The notes beneath the pieces are model-generated. The model saw nothing but the letters and a program-made list of their open reading frames with translations. It was not told where the DNA came from and did not search any database. The translations under genes were made by a program, and so were the position numbers. Positions 26,501 through 33,162 of a stretch of DNA of 36,967 nucleotides are shown here, piece after piece. Each line of letters starts with the position of its first letter. The stretch's first letter is position 1. Source of the stretch: Myxococcales bacterium (GTDB lineage Bacteria; Myxococcota_A; Polyangia; Polyangiales; Polyangiaceae); contig JANYHK010000102.1 of the NCBI GenBank assembly GCA_025359105.1, forward strand, positions 1 to 36,967. Reading direction: 5' to 3'.

Positions 26501-26710
26501 CGCCGTGCCGGCGTCGGCGGAGCTGCCGCCGGAGGACGAACCGCCGCTCTTCGACGCGGCGCTCTTGCCCGACGGATCGTCGGACTCGAAGCCGTTGTCG
26601 ATCTCGAAGGGGCCGTCGCCCGTCCCCGAGCCGGAGCCGCAGGCCGCGGCCAGCGTTCCGCCGGCGAGGAGGGTGAGGCAAAGCAACCAGCGGGAATTCG
26701 AGCGTGCCAT
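23582..26710 (-). CDS. Large beta-propeller lipoprotein
   Basis: This protein of about 1042 residues has a lipobox LAAAC (Cys24), a Ser/Gly/Asp/Ala-rich linker (about 25-85), and a long beta-propeller-like body. The body starts with EEADILKLDGTRLYTLSRYG and has repeated blades with a strand followed by IDVTDP, FDVSDP, VDISDP, FDVTDL or IDVSNP. It fits the Beta_propel family of secreted proteins, which has no settled function. One loop is very rich in Tyr and Gly (SGYYGGYYGNAFWDGWG, then FYSYYGGY; coding DNA about 24560-24645). A CYQC pair may form a disulfide. ATG 26710 has GAGG upstream; ATG 26722 (four codons longer) is equally in frame. It probably sits on the outer membrane or cell surface. 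It is convergent with the kinase gene. Confidence 0.85.
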   Translation of the reverse strand: MARSNSRWLLCLTLLAGGTLAAACGSGSGTGDGPFEIDNGFESDDPSGKSAASKSGGSSSGGSSADAGTATNGGAASDGSGGATRAVEEADILKLDGTRLYTLSRYGGLAVIDVTDPDHMKMLGRKRTEGIPFEMYVRDGRAHVMLNDFGRWTKAESGAPYGRWVQSSEIASFDVSDPQKITEVAHFDVPGRIADSRAVGDVLYLVTYEDGYCYQCQNLPGTVVTSFNLTGAAVTKSDQIEYRASSANYSSWQRSVSATDQRLYIAGPEWSWQPGQQNASSVIQVVDISDPNGKLRKGANVPVSGQINSRWQMDEYAGFLRVVSQYGNGWGGGAGNVNPRVQTFSIQSSQSFTKVGETDIRLPTPESLRSVRFDGDRAYAITAQRKDPLFTIDLKDAAHPKQVGELAMPGWVYYMEPRGDRLVAFGYDDPVAGSTPLAVSLFDVTDLAKPAMLKRVTFGAGWSQLAEDQDRIQKSVRVLDDQGMILVPFASYGRFMNGSCEKAQSGIQLIDYGHDSLALRGVAPQYGLPRRALVTGGRLVAVSDRNVTSFDIGSRDAPVKKGELDLSNPTYRMVELPNHIASISNDWWTSEVLLSVTPKANADDADVSGKVSLASLAEADASLCNGSGWTSWYEARLFTRGNYVYVIVPRYSYGPSSRGGSVVLASIDVSNPASPQIVGKAEMKLTEHTTSGYYGGYYGNAFWDGWGFYSYYGGYQSSLVASGQGAVQLGSKLAYLEVDYEPNPVALPDGHMRYESTIRRKLHVADFANPTAPVVSAPVDLGDSLGTSPLHLWNGSVLTSRWIPSNRNPDKVRFFMDRVDLTGATPVRLPSINTPGSLLLADEPSQRIVTVDYHATRAPAADWQACQTVAGYRGRFDSDSKECVSVSRDFKLADVAGSRIRLTDTLVPPSQNIAGVEIAEDRVYVTRYKRYDYSTMTYGPGAYQEPKVIEDGGLWAIGGIRAGKLAIVSQMIGDANWPLAASGTKVALYTEGGLAIYDTATPTPTLVKEANLRGYGYSSHVLLGRDRAICSLGEWGMQTVSF

Positions 26711-26824
26711 CGGGAGCCTCATGAGGAAGGGGATCGTGTCGCTCCTACCGCCAGAGCACGATCGGTGCCGCCCCGAGTCCCGCGAGATCCCAGGAGATTG
26801 GGCGGCGCCGTGGCACGCAGAGGT

Positions 26825-26840
26825 GTGCCACGCGTGGCAC
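26825..26840. promoter_or_regulatory. Perfect 16-bp palindrome, candidate operator
   Basis: GTGCCACGCGTGGCAC is fully self-complementary. A further TGGCAC lies 14 bp to the left (26811-26816), giving three half-sites in 30 bp. A dimeric regulator is the simplest explanation. The factor is unknown. Confidence 0.5.
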
Positions 26841-26888
26841 GACGATCAGTGCGGCGCCGCTGGGCGCCGCGAGGCGGGGGCCGAATTT

Positions 26889-26900
26889 GCGAAATTTCGC
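26889..26900. promoter_or_regulatory. Perfect 12-bp palindrome GCGAAATTTCGC
   Basis: This self-complementary AT-centred site lies 37 bp upstream of the small membrane protein start. It could be an operator or part of a promoter. The A/T core stands out from its GC-rich surroundings. Confidence 0.4.
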
Positions 26901-26937
26901 CGAGGTCGGCGCGACAAGATCCCCGAGGAACCGAACC

Positions 26938-27105
26938 ATGTCCGATATCAATCTCGCCCTTCTCGTCTCGGCGTTCAGCGTCGTCGCCTTCAGCGCGGCC
27001 CTCTCCACGGTCGACCGCGTCGCCGCCGCCATCGCCGGATTCTTCGCGCGCCGGCTGAGCGTGGGCCACGTGCACACTGCCAGCTGCCCGCACACGCACG
27101 CGTAG
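26938..27105 (+). CDS. Small membrane protein with a His/Cys-rich tail
   Basis: This 55-residue protein starts at ATG 26938 with GAGGA 8 bp upstream. Residues 5-37 are hydrophobic and probably form one transmembrane helix (INLALLVSAFSVVAFSAALS and following). The tail after FFARRL is GHVHTASCPHTHA. It has the pattern HxH-x4-C-x-H-x-H, which could bind a metal ion; that is inferred from residues only. Positive residues (FARRL) next to the helix suggest that the tail may be cytoplasmic. No family was recognised. The good ribosome site and the position between two genes support a real gene. It is too short for strong statistical proof. Confidence 0.6.
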   Translation: MSDINLALLVSAFSVVAFSAALSTVDRVAAAIAGFFARRLSVGHVHTASCPHTHA

Positions 27106-27129
27106 CAGGGGTAAGCTACGATTCCCCCC

Positions 27130-27834
27130 ATGCGAGAGATCGTCGTCCTTCGGTGCGGAGACGCCGTGAGAGAGGTCGCCGCGCGCCGCGGTGAGTTCGC
27201 GTCGTGGATCCAGGCCGGCGTCGGGGACGCGTGGGACGGCGATTGGCGCGAGCACGATCTGCGCACGGAGACGCCGCCGCCGGAGCCCTCCTCGGCGAGC
27301 GCCTTCGTCCTCACCGGCTCGAGCAGCAACGTCACCGAGCAGGCCCTCTGGATGACGCGCTCGGAGCCGTACCTGCGCGAGCTCGTCGCCAGCGGTACGC
27401 CGGTGCTTGGCATCTGCTTTGGCCACCAGATCCTCGCGCATGCGCTGGGCGGCCGCGTCACGAAGAACCCGCGCGGCCGTGAGATCGGCACCGTGGCGGT
27501 CACGAAGGTGGCCGAAGATCCGTTGTGGACCGGGCTCGGCGATCCGTTCGCCGTCAACGCCACGCACGTCGAGAGCGTCGTGGCGCTCCCGGCCGGCGCG
27601 CGCGTCCTCGCGACGACCACGCTCGATCCCCACGCCGCGTACGCGCTCGGCGCGCGCGTGCGCTGCGTCCAGTTCCACCCCGAGATCGACGGCGACGCGA
27701 TGCGCGGCTACATCGGCGCGCGCGCCCACTTCATGCGCGACGAAGGGCTCGACCCCGCCGCAGCTCTCGCGCGCGTGCACGACGCCGACGGCAGCGCGAT
27801 CCTCAAGTCGTTCGTTCGCGGCTTCGTGCGGTGA
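27130..27834 (+). CDS. Class I glutamine amidotransferase-like protein
   Basis: This 234-residue protein has the class I GATase fold with catalytic triad Cys96 (GICFGHQ), His183 and Glu185 (VQFHPE). The FVLTGSSSNVTE stretch before the Cys loop is the usual glycine-rich oxyanion region in modified form. It resembles the stand-alone GMP-synthase-like amidotransferases (GuaA N-terminal type; YfeJ-like) and gamma-glutamyl hydrolases. No synthetase domain or partner gene lies next to it, so the ammonia acceptor or peptide substrate is unknown. The start ATG 27130 lies 24 bp after the small membrane protein gene, so the two may be cotranscribed. It is convergent with the next gene. Confidence 0.88.
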   Translation: MREIVVLRCGDAVREVAARRGEFASWIQAGVGDAWDGDWREHDLRTETPPPEPSSASAFVLTGSSSNVTEQALWMTRSEPYLRELVASGTPVLGICFGHQILAHALGGRVTKNPRGREIGTVAVTKVAEDPLWTGLGDPFAVNATHVESVVALPAGARVLATTTLDPHAAYALGARVRCVQFHPEIDGDAMRGYIGARAHFMRDEGLDPAAALARVHDADGSAILKSFVRGFVR

Positions 27835-27879
27835 CGCGCGCTGCCAAGGTCGTCCGCGGCGTCTTCGTTTTCGACGGGC

Positions 27880-27893
27880 CGATGGCCGCATCG
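27880..27893. terminator. Short hairpin between convergent genes
   Basis: CGATG-gccg-CATCG forms a 5-bp stem with a 4-base loop in the 66-bp gap between the amidotransferase and the convergent membrane-protein gene. No T-run follows, so intrinsic termination is uncertain. Confidence 0.3.
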
Positions 27894-27900
27894 CCGGCGC

Positions 27901-28668
27901 TCAAAATCGTATCGTCAGGAGGGGCGTCGTCCTTCCGCATCGCATGCGAGGCTCGCGGGGGAGCCACGTCGGCTCACGCGACGGAGGCGTGCTCGCGGTA
28001 GCTTGCGACGGGTGGGGCAGGGGGACGCGGCGGACGGTTCTCGTCCGCGCCGAGCTCCCCGCGAGGATGACCGCGCCTCCGAGCCCTACCACCGCGACCC
28101 CCGCGAGCATCATGATGTTCCCGCTCCGGATCTCGGCGTTTGCTGCGTCACGCTGCGTCGCGCGCGTCCGGTCCGTGCGTGACGTGCACTCCGAGTAGCG
28201 CGGATCGAGATCGCTGCATTCGGAGTACGCCGAGAAGAATCCACCCGTGGGAAGGCGAAGGTTCCCGTCGAAAGCGCGCAGGAGCCCCCATGTGGCGACC
28301 AGCCCGCCGAGCGCGCCGAACAGCGCACCGGCGGTGATCGCCCCCGCCCTCCCACTCTGGCTCGCCGGCGTGACGTCGAGCCAGAAGTCCTGCCCGGGTT
28401 CGCCGCGCACCGTGAACATGTCACGGAGCGTATCGGGCGCCTGGATTTCGAACGTCGTGTCAGGCTCGGTCAGGAAGTCGCAAGGCGTCGTGCACACCGT
28501 CACGTCACCCTGCGGGGTGGCGCGCATGATCGCCACCGGGCGCGTCGCCCGGACATGGGCGTGCACCCTCGTGCGTTCGGGCCGATCCTCGTCGGCCGCC
28601 GCGGACGCGGGCAGGGCAAGGACAGCGCACAGGCTGGAGGCTACGAACGACGACGAAGAGACGCGCAT
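27901..28668 (-). CDS. Exported membrane protein of unknown function
   Basis: This is a 255-residue protein with a signal peptide (MRVSSSSFVASSLCAVLALPASAAA, cut near residue 25). A small beta-rich domain follows (about 35-105) with TTPCDFLTEPDTTFEIQA, similar in feel to PEGA-type domains of myxobacterial proteins. Then come two hydrophobic segments (about 115-135 and 200-222) with a Cys-containing loop between them (YSECSDLDPRYSECTS). The frame is open further upstream (to about 28818), but ATG 28668 fits the signal peptide best. The last 30 residues are Pro/Arg-rich and less convincing. The 167 bp before it, up to the kinase stop, hold no other gene and should contain its promoter. The family was not identified. 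Confidence 0.65.
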   Translation of the reverse strand: MRVSSSSFVASSLCAVLALPASAAADEDRPERTRVHAHVRATRPVAIMRATPQGDVTVCTTPCDFLTEPDTTFEIQAPDTLRDMFTVRGEPGQDFWLDVTPASQSGRAGAITAGALFGALGGLVATWGLLRAFDGNLRLPTGGFFSAYSECSDLDPRYSECTSRTDRTRATQRDAANAEIRSGNIMMLAGVAVVGLGGAVILAGSSARTRTVRRVPLPHPSQATASTPPSREPTWLPREPRMRCGRTTPLLTIRF

Positions 28669-28835
28669 GCACGCCGGCACTGCAGACGGCGTGCCGGCGT
28701 CAGCGCACGACATCGTGGCTTCGTTCCGTGACGCCGCGTGGTCGCCCAGCCCATGTGTTGTTGGCGCGCGCCACCCGTGACGCTGGCGCGCCACGGTGAC
28801 AGGCCGCCGAAGCGCCACGTTTCAGCTCGCCAAGT

Positions 28836-30140
28836 CTAGGGCGGAGGCCTGCCGGGGCGCGCGGGGATCGAGAAGAAGACCGACGTCCCCTTGCCGACGC
28901 CGCTCTCCACCCAGATGCGCCCGCCATGTGCCTCGACGATGCCCTTCGCGATGGCGAGGCCGAGCCCGGTGCCCACGGTGGTGCTCGACCGAGGCGTCGT
29001 CCAGAAGCGCTCGAACAGCATCGGAATCTGCTCGGCCGGGATACCGGGGCCGGCGTCGCGGACGAAGAAGGTGCAGGCGGCGCCGGACAGCGCGCACCCC
29101 ACCACGATGCTCGACCCGCTCGGGCTGAACTTGATCGCGTTGCCGATGACGTTCTCGAACACCTGCTGCATGCGTTCACGGTCACAGGAGACGATCGCGG
29201 GCGCGCCCGCGTCCTTCACGAGGCGGATCGCGCGAGGCTCGGCCAGGGGAGCCGTTTGCTCGAGCGCCTCCGCCACGAGGTCCAACGCCGGCTCGTCGCG
29301 GACCAGGACCTCCACCCGCCCCTCACGAATCTTCGCCAGGTCCAGGAGATCGGTGATGAGCCGGTTCATGCGCACTGACGCGCGTCCGATGCGGCTGACG
29401 CCTCCGCGCAGAGCCCCTCGCTTCGCGTCGAGGTTCTCCTCCGCCAACGTTTGCTCGAGGATCTGCGCGCTGCCGTGGATGACATTGAGCGGACTCTTCA
29501 GATCGTGGGAGACGATGGCCACGATCTCCTCGTGGGCGCGCACAGCAGCCTGCGCGGTGGCCAGGGCCTCGTTGATCTCCTGCGCCGAGCGGGCGGCGAA
29601 CTCGACGGCTGCCTCTCCCGCTCCCGAGTAGAGGATTTGCGCGATCTCGTCGAGCTCGCGGCTGGTCATCGGGTAGCCCGTCCCCTCGATGACCTCGAGG
29701 ATGACCGACCTGAGGACGCCGTACTCCTGGATGACGCTCTTGAGATCGTAGCCAAGGTACCAGCGTTGCAGGCCGTGGGCCTTGGCGCTCTCGTCCGAGA
29801 CCGCCACCGACGAGGGCCGTGATGCGCCCAGCGCGGCGGCGACGCTCAGGATGTAGTCGAGGAGCGCGTCCCTCACCTCGGTCGGCGCCGTGTCGCGCGG
29901 AGGCAAATCGTGCGCGCGGGCCCGGTGGACGAAGGCGTCCACGATCACTTTGGCGTTGGCCGCGAGGATTTCGTTCAGCATAGGGATGCTCACGTCTAGC
30001 GCGTGAGAGTACTCGGGGAGGGTTTCCTCGGCCACCGGGTTCGGTTTGCCCAAGATCCGGGTGAAATCGGCGCCGGCCCTGCGAGGGCGGGCACTTCCGA
30101 TCGCGAGCAGCCGCGGCTTGGATCCGTGCGGATCCGCCAC
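28836..30140 (-). CDS. Soluble sensor histidine kinase with RsbR-like N-terminal domain
   Basis: From the GTG at 30140 this is a 434-residue kinase without transmembrane helices. The N-terminal region (about 55-180) is helical, with ILAANAKVIVDAFVHRARA and GYDLKSVIQEYGVLRSVI, as in the RsbR/RsbRD-like sensor kinases of myxobacteria. HisKA follows with His212 (AIVSHDLKSPLNVI). The ATPase domain has N box ENVIGNAIKFSP, G1 VRDAGPGIP, F box LFERFW and G2 GTGLGLAIA. All parts needed for autophosphorylation are present. No response regulator is adjacent, so this is an orphan. The start is uncertain: GTG 30035 or ATG 29981 would remove an N-terminal tail that looks less conserved. It is divergent from the lipoprotein gene at 30234, with about 93 bp between the starts. 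Confidence 0.85.
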   Translation of the reverse strand: MADPHGSKPRLLAIGSARPRRAGADFTRILGKPNPVAEETLPEYSHALDVSIPMLNEILAANAKVIVDAFVHRARAHDLPPRDTAPTEVRDALLDYILSVAAALGASRPSSVAVSDESAKAHGLQRWYLGYDLKSVIQEYGVLRSVILEVIEGTGYPMTSRELDEIAQILYSGAGEAAVEFAARSAQEINEALATAQAAVRAHEEIVAIVSHDLKSPLNVIHGSAQILEQTLAEENLDAKRGALRGGVSRIGRASVRMNRLITDLLDLAKIREGRVEVLVRDEPALDLVAEALEQTAPLAEPRAIRLVKDAGAPAIVSCDRERMQQVFENVIGNAIKFSPSGSSIVVGCALSGAACTFFVRDAGPGIPAEQIPMLFERFWTTPRSSTTVGTGLGLAIAKGIVEAHGGRIWVESGVGKGTSVFFSIPARPGRPPP

Positions 30141-30233
30141 CTCCGTATCGTTATTTCGGCGCCTTTTTCAGCGCAGGAGGCGCCTGGGCGACCTTTCTGC
30201 GCTCTGGTACCCAAGTTGCAGCCTGACCGGTCA

Positions 30234-31964
30234 ATGCACACGCGATTGTCGTACCTGGCACCGGGCGCTCTCGCGATTCTCGTCGGGCTGTTCGCGGTGG
30301 GATGCGCCGACACGCCGGAGCCGGCGCGAGAAAACGAGGATGCCATTCGGGCCCCCGCGGAGTGGACGGCGTTGCCCGATGTCCGTCGCGCCTCGTACGC
30401 GCTGGAGGACGCCGCGGCCGTCGTCGAAGAGACCGACGCCCGGCTCGCGAGGCAGCTCTCCCAGATTGGCCCCGCGCTCACCAACGCGCAGAAGCAGAAA
30501 TACACGACGGCGTTTCTCGCACTGCCCGACGTGACCGCCAACCACCAGCGCTTCATCACAGCGGCGCGCGATCTGGATCGGGAGCTAGGCAAGCTCGAAG
30601 GCACGCGCCTCGCCGACGTCATGGCCACGATCCACGGCGGCGCCCTCGGCCTCGATCACTACGGCCCGAACGAGCTCTACGCCGACTACAAGCTCCTCGC
30701 GGGGAGCCCGATCGCCACGGGCGCCCTCGCCTTCGGGATCCACGTGGCCGCGCAGGAGCCCGCGTACGCGCGCGTCCGGATCGCGCGCGAGCAGGTCGAG
30801 AGCGAAATCGTCGCGCCAGCGCTCCCGGCAGCGCTGGTCGAGCAGCTCCTGCGCACGGGAACCGTCGATGGCGCGCTCGACGCGCTCGAGGCGAAGACGA
30901 AGCTCCTCGAAGGGTCCCAGGCGGCGCGCGTGCTCTCCGAGCTCCGGCAGTTCCGCGCGTCGGCGAGCGCCGCGGTGTTCACGGCGTCGCTCGATACGCC
31001 CATGGGCAAGGCCGAGACGGCGTGCGGCGCGGTGATCGCGATCTGGGAGGCGGGCGGCGTCGTCGCCGCGAGGCCGCAGTTCGAGGCCGCACTCCTGGCG
31101 ATCCTACGCGGCGGTCCCAGCGCGGTCGGCACGCTGGCGAGGGCGATCAACGTCCTTCGCGTCAACGTGCTCGGCCTGCCCAGCTCCGAGCTCGCCGCGG
31201 GTGTGGCGAACGCCGCCGTGCGGATCGGAGGAGGTACGACGGTCGTTCTCGGCCTCTTCAACCTGCTAGGGCCGCCGGGACAGCTGGGCGACCTCGACAA
31301 GTGGAACGCGAATCTGTCCGACAAGATCCGCATCGTCGGTGACCTCGTGGGAATCGCCGGCGGCGTAGCGGCGCTCCTCGCCCTCGGCCCCGCCGGTCCG
31401 GTGCTCGGCGTCCTCGCGCTCGGCATCTCGATCTTCGCGACGCTGCTCCACGATCGCGAGATCGCCGACCAGGACGCTCGTGACAAGCGCGGGTGCCTAC
31501 CCGCGCTGGGCCTCGCCCCGGCCCTCACCGACACCCTGCTGCGCAGCTCGAAGGACGTATTGCAGAGGATGCACGACGACATGGGCTTCGCGCCCGAGCA
31601 GATCCAGTGGCTCGCGACGACCAGCCCTCACCTCGTCGTCGACGACGTCCCGCACGTCATGGCGTGGAAGGGGTTCCAGGTGTCGCACGCGATCTTCGGG
31701 CTGACGCCGACACAAAACTTCGAGCTCGCGCAGGCCGTCGTCGGCGACGCGGCGGGCAGCGAAGACCGTGAGTTCATGCTCCTGCACTTCCTGATCGACA
31801 TCGACGCGGATCCGTCCTGGAACGCTGGCCTGAGCCGGGCGCAGGCGCTCGCATGGATGGCCTACAGCGGTTCGCCCGACAAGGCGGGAGGCTGGGGTGG
31901 CCACGAACGCGACATGTGGATGGCCATTTTCGCCCACGCGAAGACGTACCTGGCCGCGCATTGA
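30234..31964 (+). CDS. Lipoprotein of unknown function with a hydrophobic hairpin
   Basis: This is a 576-residue protein with a lipoprotein signal and lipobox AVGC (Cys24). Much of residues 45-250 looks helical and charged. Around 329-346 and 367-405 there are hydrophobic stretches. The second reads as two helices split by a Gly-Pro turn (LVGIAGGVAALLALGPAGPV, then LGVLALGISIFATLL), a hairpin like those that insert into membranes in pore-forming proteins. The C-terminal 150 residues are soluble, with DDMGFAPEQIQWLATTSPHL and a His/Trp-rich end. No family was recognised, so function is unknown. ATG 30234 is chosen because the signal peptide begins there. A compact hairpin follows the stop codon directly. 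Confidence 0.7.
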   Translation: MHTRLSYLAPGALAILVGLFAVGCADTPEPARENEDAIRAPAEWTALPDVRRASYALEDAAAVVEETDARLARQLSQIGPALTNAQKQKYTTAFLALPDVTANHQRFITAARDLDRELGKLEGTRLADVMATIHGGALGLDHYGPNELYADYKLLAGSPIATGALAFGIHVAAQEPAYARVRIAREQVESEIVAPALPAALVEQLLRTGTVDGALDALEAKTKLLEGSQAARVLSELRQFRASASAAVFTASLDTPMGKAETACGAVIAIWEAGGVVAARPQFEAALLAILRGGPSAVGTLARAINVLRVNVLGLPSSELAAGVANAAVRIGGGTTVVLGLFNLLGPPGQLGDLDKWNANLSDKIRIVGDLVGIAGGVAALLALGPAGPVLGVLALGISIFATLLHDREIADQDARDKRGCLPALGLAPALTDTLLRSSKDVLQRMHDDMGFAPEQIQWLATTSPHLVVDDVPHVMAWKGFQVSHAIFGLTPTQNFELAQAVVGDAAGSEDREFMLLHFLIDIDADPSWNAGLSRAQALAWMAYSGSPDKAGGWGGHERDMWMAIFAHAKTYLAAH

Positions 31965-31978
31965 CACCCGTCCGGGTG
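31965..31978 (+). terminator. Compact hairpin right after the lipoprotein stop
   Basis: CACCCG-TC-CGGGTG starts at the base after TGA 31962-31964 and makes a 6-bp GC stem. The 2-base loop is too tight as drawn, so the end pairs would open. No T-run follows. It may be a factor-dependent terminator or a stabilising 3' structure. Confidence 0.35.
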
Positions 31979-32014
31979 ACGTGACCCGCGGAGGTTCGGT
32001 GGTAGGGTGGAACG

Positions 32015-33154
32015 ATGAAGAGCTCTGCGTTCCTCGTCCCCTTCGTGCTGGGCGCGATGGTGCTGACTACCTCCGACGCGGCGGCCACGGGTCATGTCGC
32101 GGGAGCGAACCCGCGTCTCTTCCACGCGCACGTGCCCGACGTGGCTCCGCCGCCGCCGCCACCGACCAAGGATCCGAAGGGTAACCCCCTGCCGAACGTG
32201 GGGCCGGCGCAAACCGGCAATTCGACGAAGATGCCGCTCGTCATCCTCCTGCACGGCCTGGCGGTCGACGCCACGATGCAGGACATGTTCTTCCAGCTCC
32301 GGACGATCGCCGACCAGCGCCGCTTCGCGTTCGCGTACCTGGACGGGACGCGCAACGGCCTCGGTCTCCAGTTCTGGAACGCCACCGACGGATGCTGCCA
32401 GTTCCCCTCCAACCCCAACTTCGCGAACGCATTCACGAGCGGGATTCACGGGCTCCTGGGCGCGCTGACGGCCTCGGTCGGCGGGCCGCCGGTCGACGAC
32501 GTCGGCTACATCAACTCCGTCATCGACGTGATGACCGCGGCCTATCCCATCGACGAGAAGCGCATCTTCGTCGTCGCCCACTCCAACGGCGGGTTCATGG
32601 CCCACCGGTTCGCCTGCGAGAGCCCGCGCGTCGCCGCGATCGCGACGCTCTCGGGCGCGCAATGGCTCGACCCCGCGCGGTGCCCGGGCAGCCACAAGGT
32701 CTCCGTCCTGCACATCCACGACACCGCCGACGAGATCATCCCCTACCTGGGCGGCACGCCGGTGCTCTCGCCGCTCTTCTCACCGGCGCTCGGCATCGTC
32801 TATCCGAACATCGCGGTCCCGTCGGCGAAGGAGACCGTCTCCCGCTGGGCGAACCGCGACGAGTGCAAGGGCGGCCTCAAGATGGTCGGCGGAACGAAGA
32901 TCGATCTCGAGCAGCGCCTGCCCGGACCCGACACCCTCATGGAGCGTTACGACTGCCCCGCTCCTTACGGCGTCGAGCTGTGGACGATCGACGGCGGTCC
33001 GCCGAGATCGCTCGAGACCCTCGACGGCACGAACTCGGCGCACATCCCGAGATTTTACTACCACGGCATGCCCGGCTTCCACGAGCCGCCGGGGAACCAA
33101 CCGGCGTTCCCCGACCGCATCTACGACTGGCTCATCGCCCACCCGAAGCCGTGA
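32015..33154 (+). CDS. Secreted PHB-depolymerase/feruloyl esterase-like hydrolase
   Basis: This 379-residue exported alpha/beta hydrolase has a signal peptide (about 1-24), a proline run (residues 44-50) and an esterase domain. Family blocks are PLVILLHGLAVDA, the LDGTRNGLGLQFWNATDGCC region typical of the PHB depolymerase (LpqC) family, nucleophile Ser190 (AHSNGG) and the probable catalytic Asp236 (HIHDTADE). In relatives the catalytic His follows as GGHxWP after the strand matching VELWTIDGG. Here that place reads GGPPRSLE and the likeliest His is His343 (NSAHIPRF) or one at 350-356. The substrate is unknown; aromatic esters or polyesters fit the family. It is followed 8 bp later by the lectin gene and is probably cotranscribed with it. 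Confidence 0.85.
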   Translation: MKSSAFLVPFVLGAMVLTTSDAAATGHVAGANPRLFHAHVPDVAPPPPPPTKDPKGNPLPNVGPAQTGNSTKMPLVILLHGLAVDATMQDMFFQLRTIADQRRFAFAYLDGTRNGLGLQFWNATDGCCQFPSNPNFANAFTSGIHGLLGALTASVGGPPVDDVGYINSVIDVMTAAYPIDEKRIFVVAHSNGGFMAHRFACESPRVAAIATLSGAQWLDPARCPGSHKVSVLHIHDTADEIIPYLGGTPVLSPLFSPALGIVYPNIAVPSAKETVSRWANRDECKGGLKMVGGTKIDLEQRLPGPDTLMERYDCPAPYGVELWTIDGGPPRSLETLDGTNSAHIPRFYYHGMPGFHEPPGNQPAFPDRIYDWLIAHPKP

Positions 33155-33162
33155 GAACGAAC

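Larger units (their letters stand above)
26711..26937. other. Divergent intergenic region with two perfect palindromes
   Basis: This 227-bp gap separates the starts of the beta-propeller gene (minus) and the small membrane protein gene (plus), so it should carry both promoters. It contains the palindromes annotated separately at 26825-26840 and 26889-26900, plus a third TGGCAC half-site at 26811-26816. An imperfect GGCGCCGC repeat lies around 26850-26870. No -35/-10 pair can be assigned with confidence. Confidence 0.55.

Noticed and set aside
26825-26840. TGGCAC half-sites as a sigma-54 promoter
   Set aside because: On either strand the required TGC of the -12 element is missing or one base off the strict spacing, and the perfect symmetry fits an operator better.
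28669-28818. N-terminal extension of the unknown membrane protein
   Set aside because: The extra 50 residues are Arg/Thr-rich without hydrophobic pattern, and the signal peptide begins at ATG 28668.
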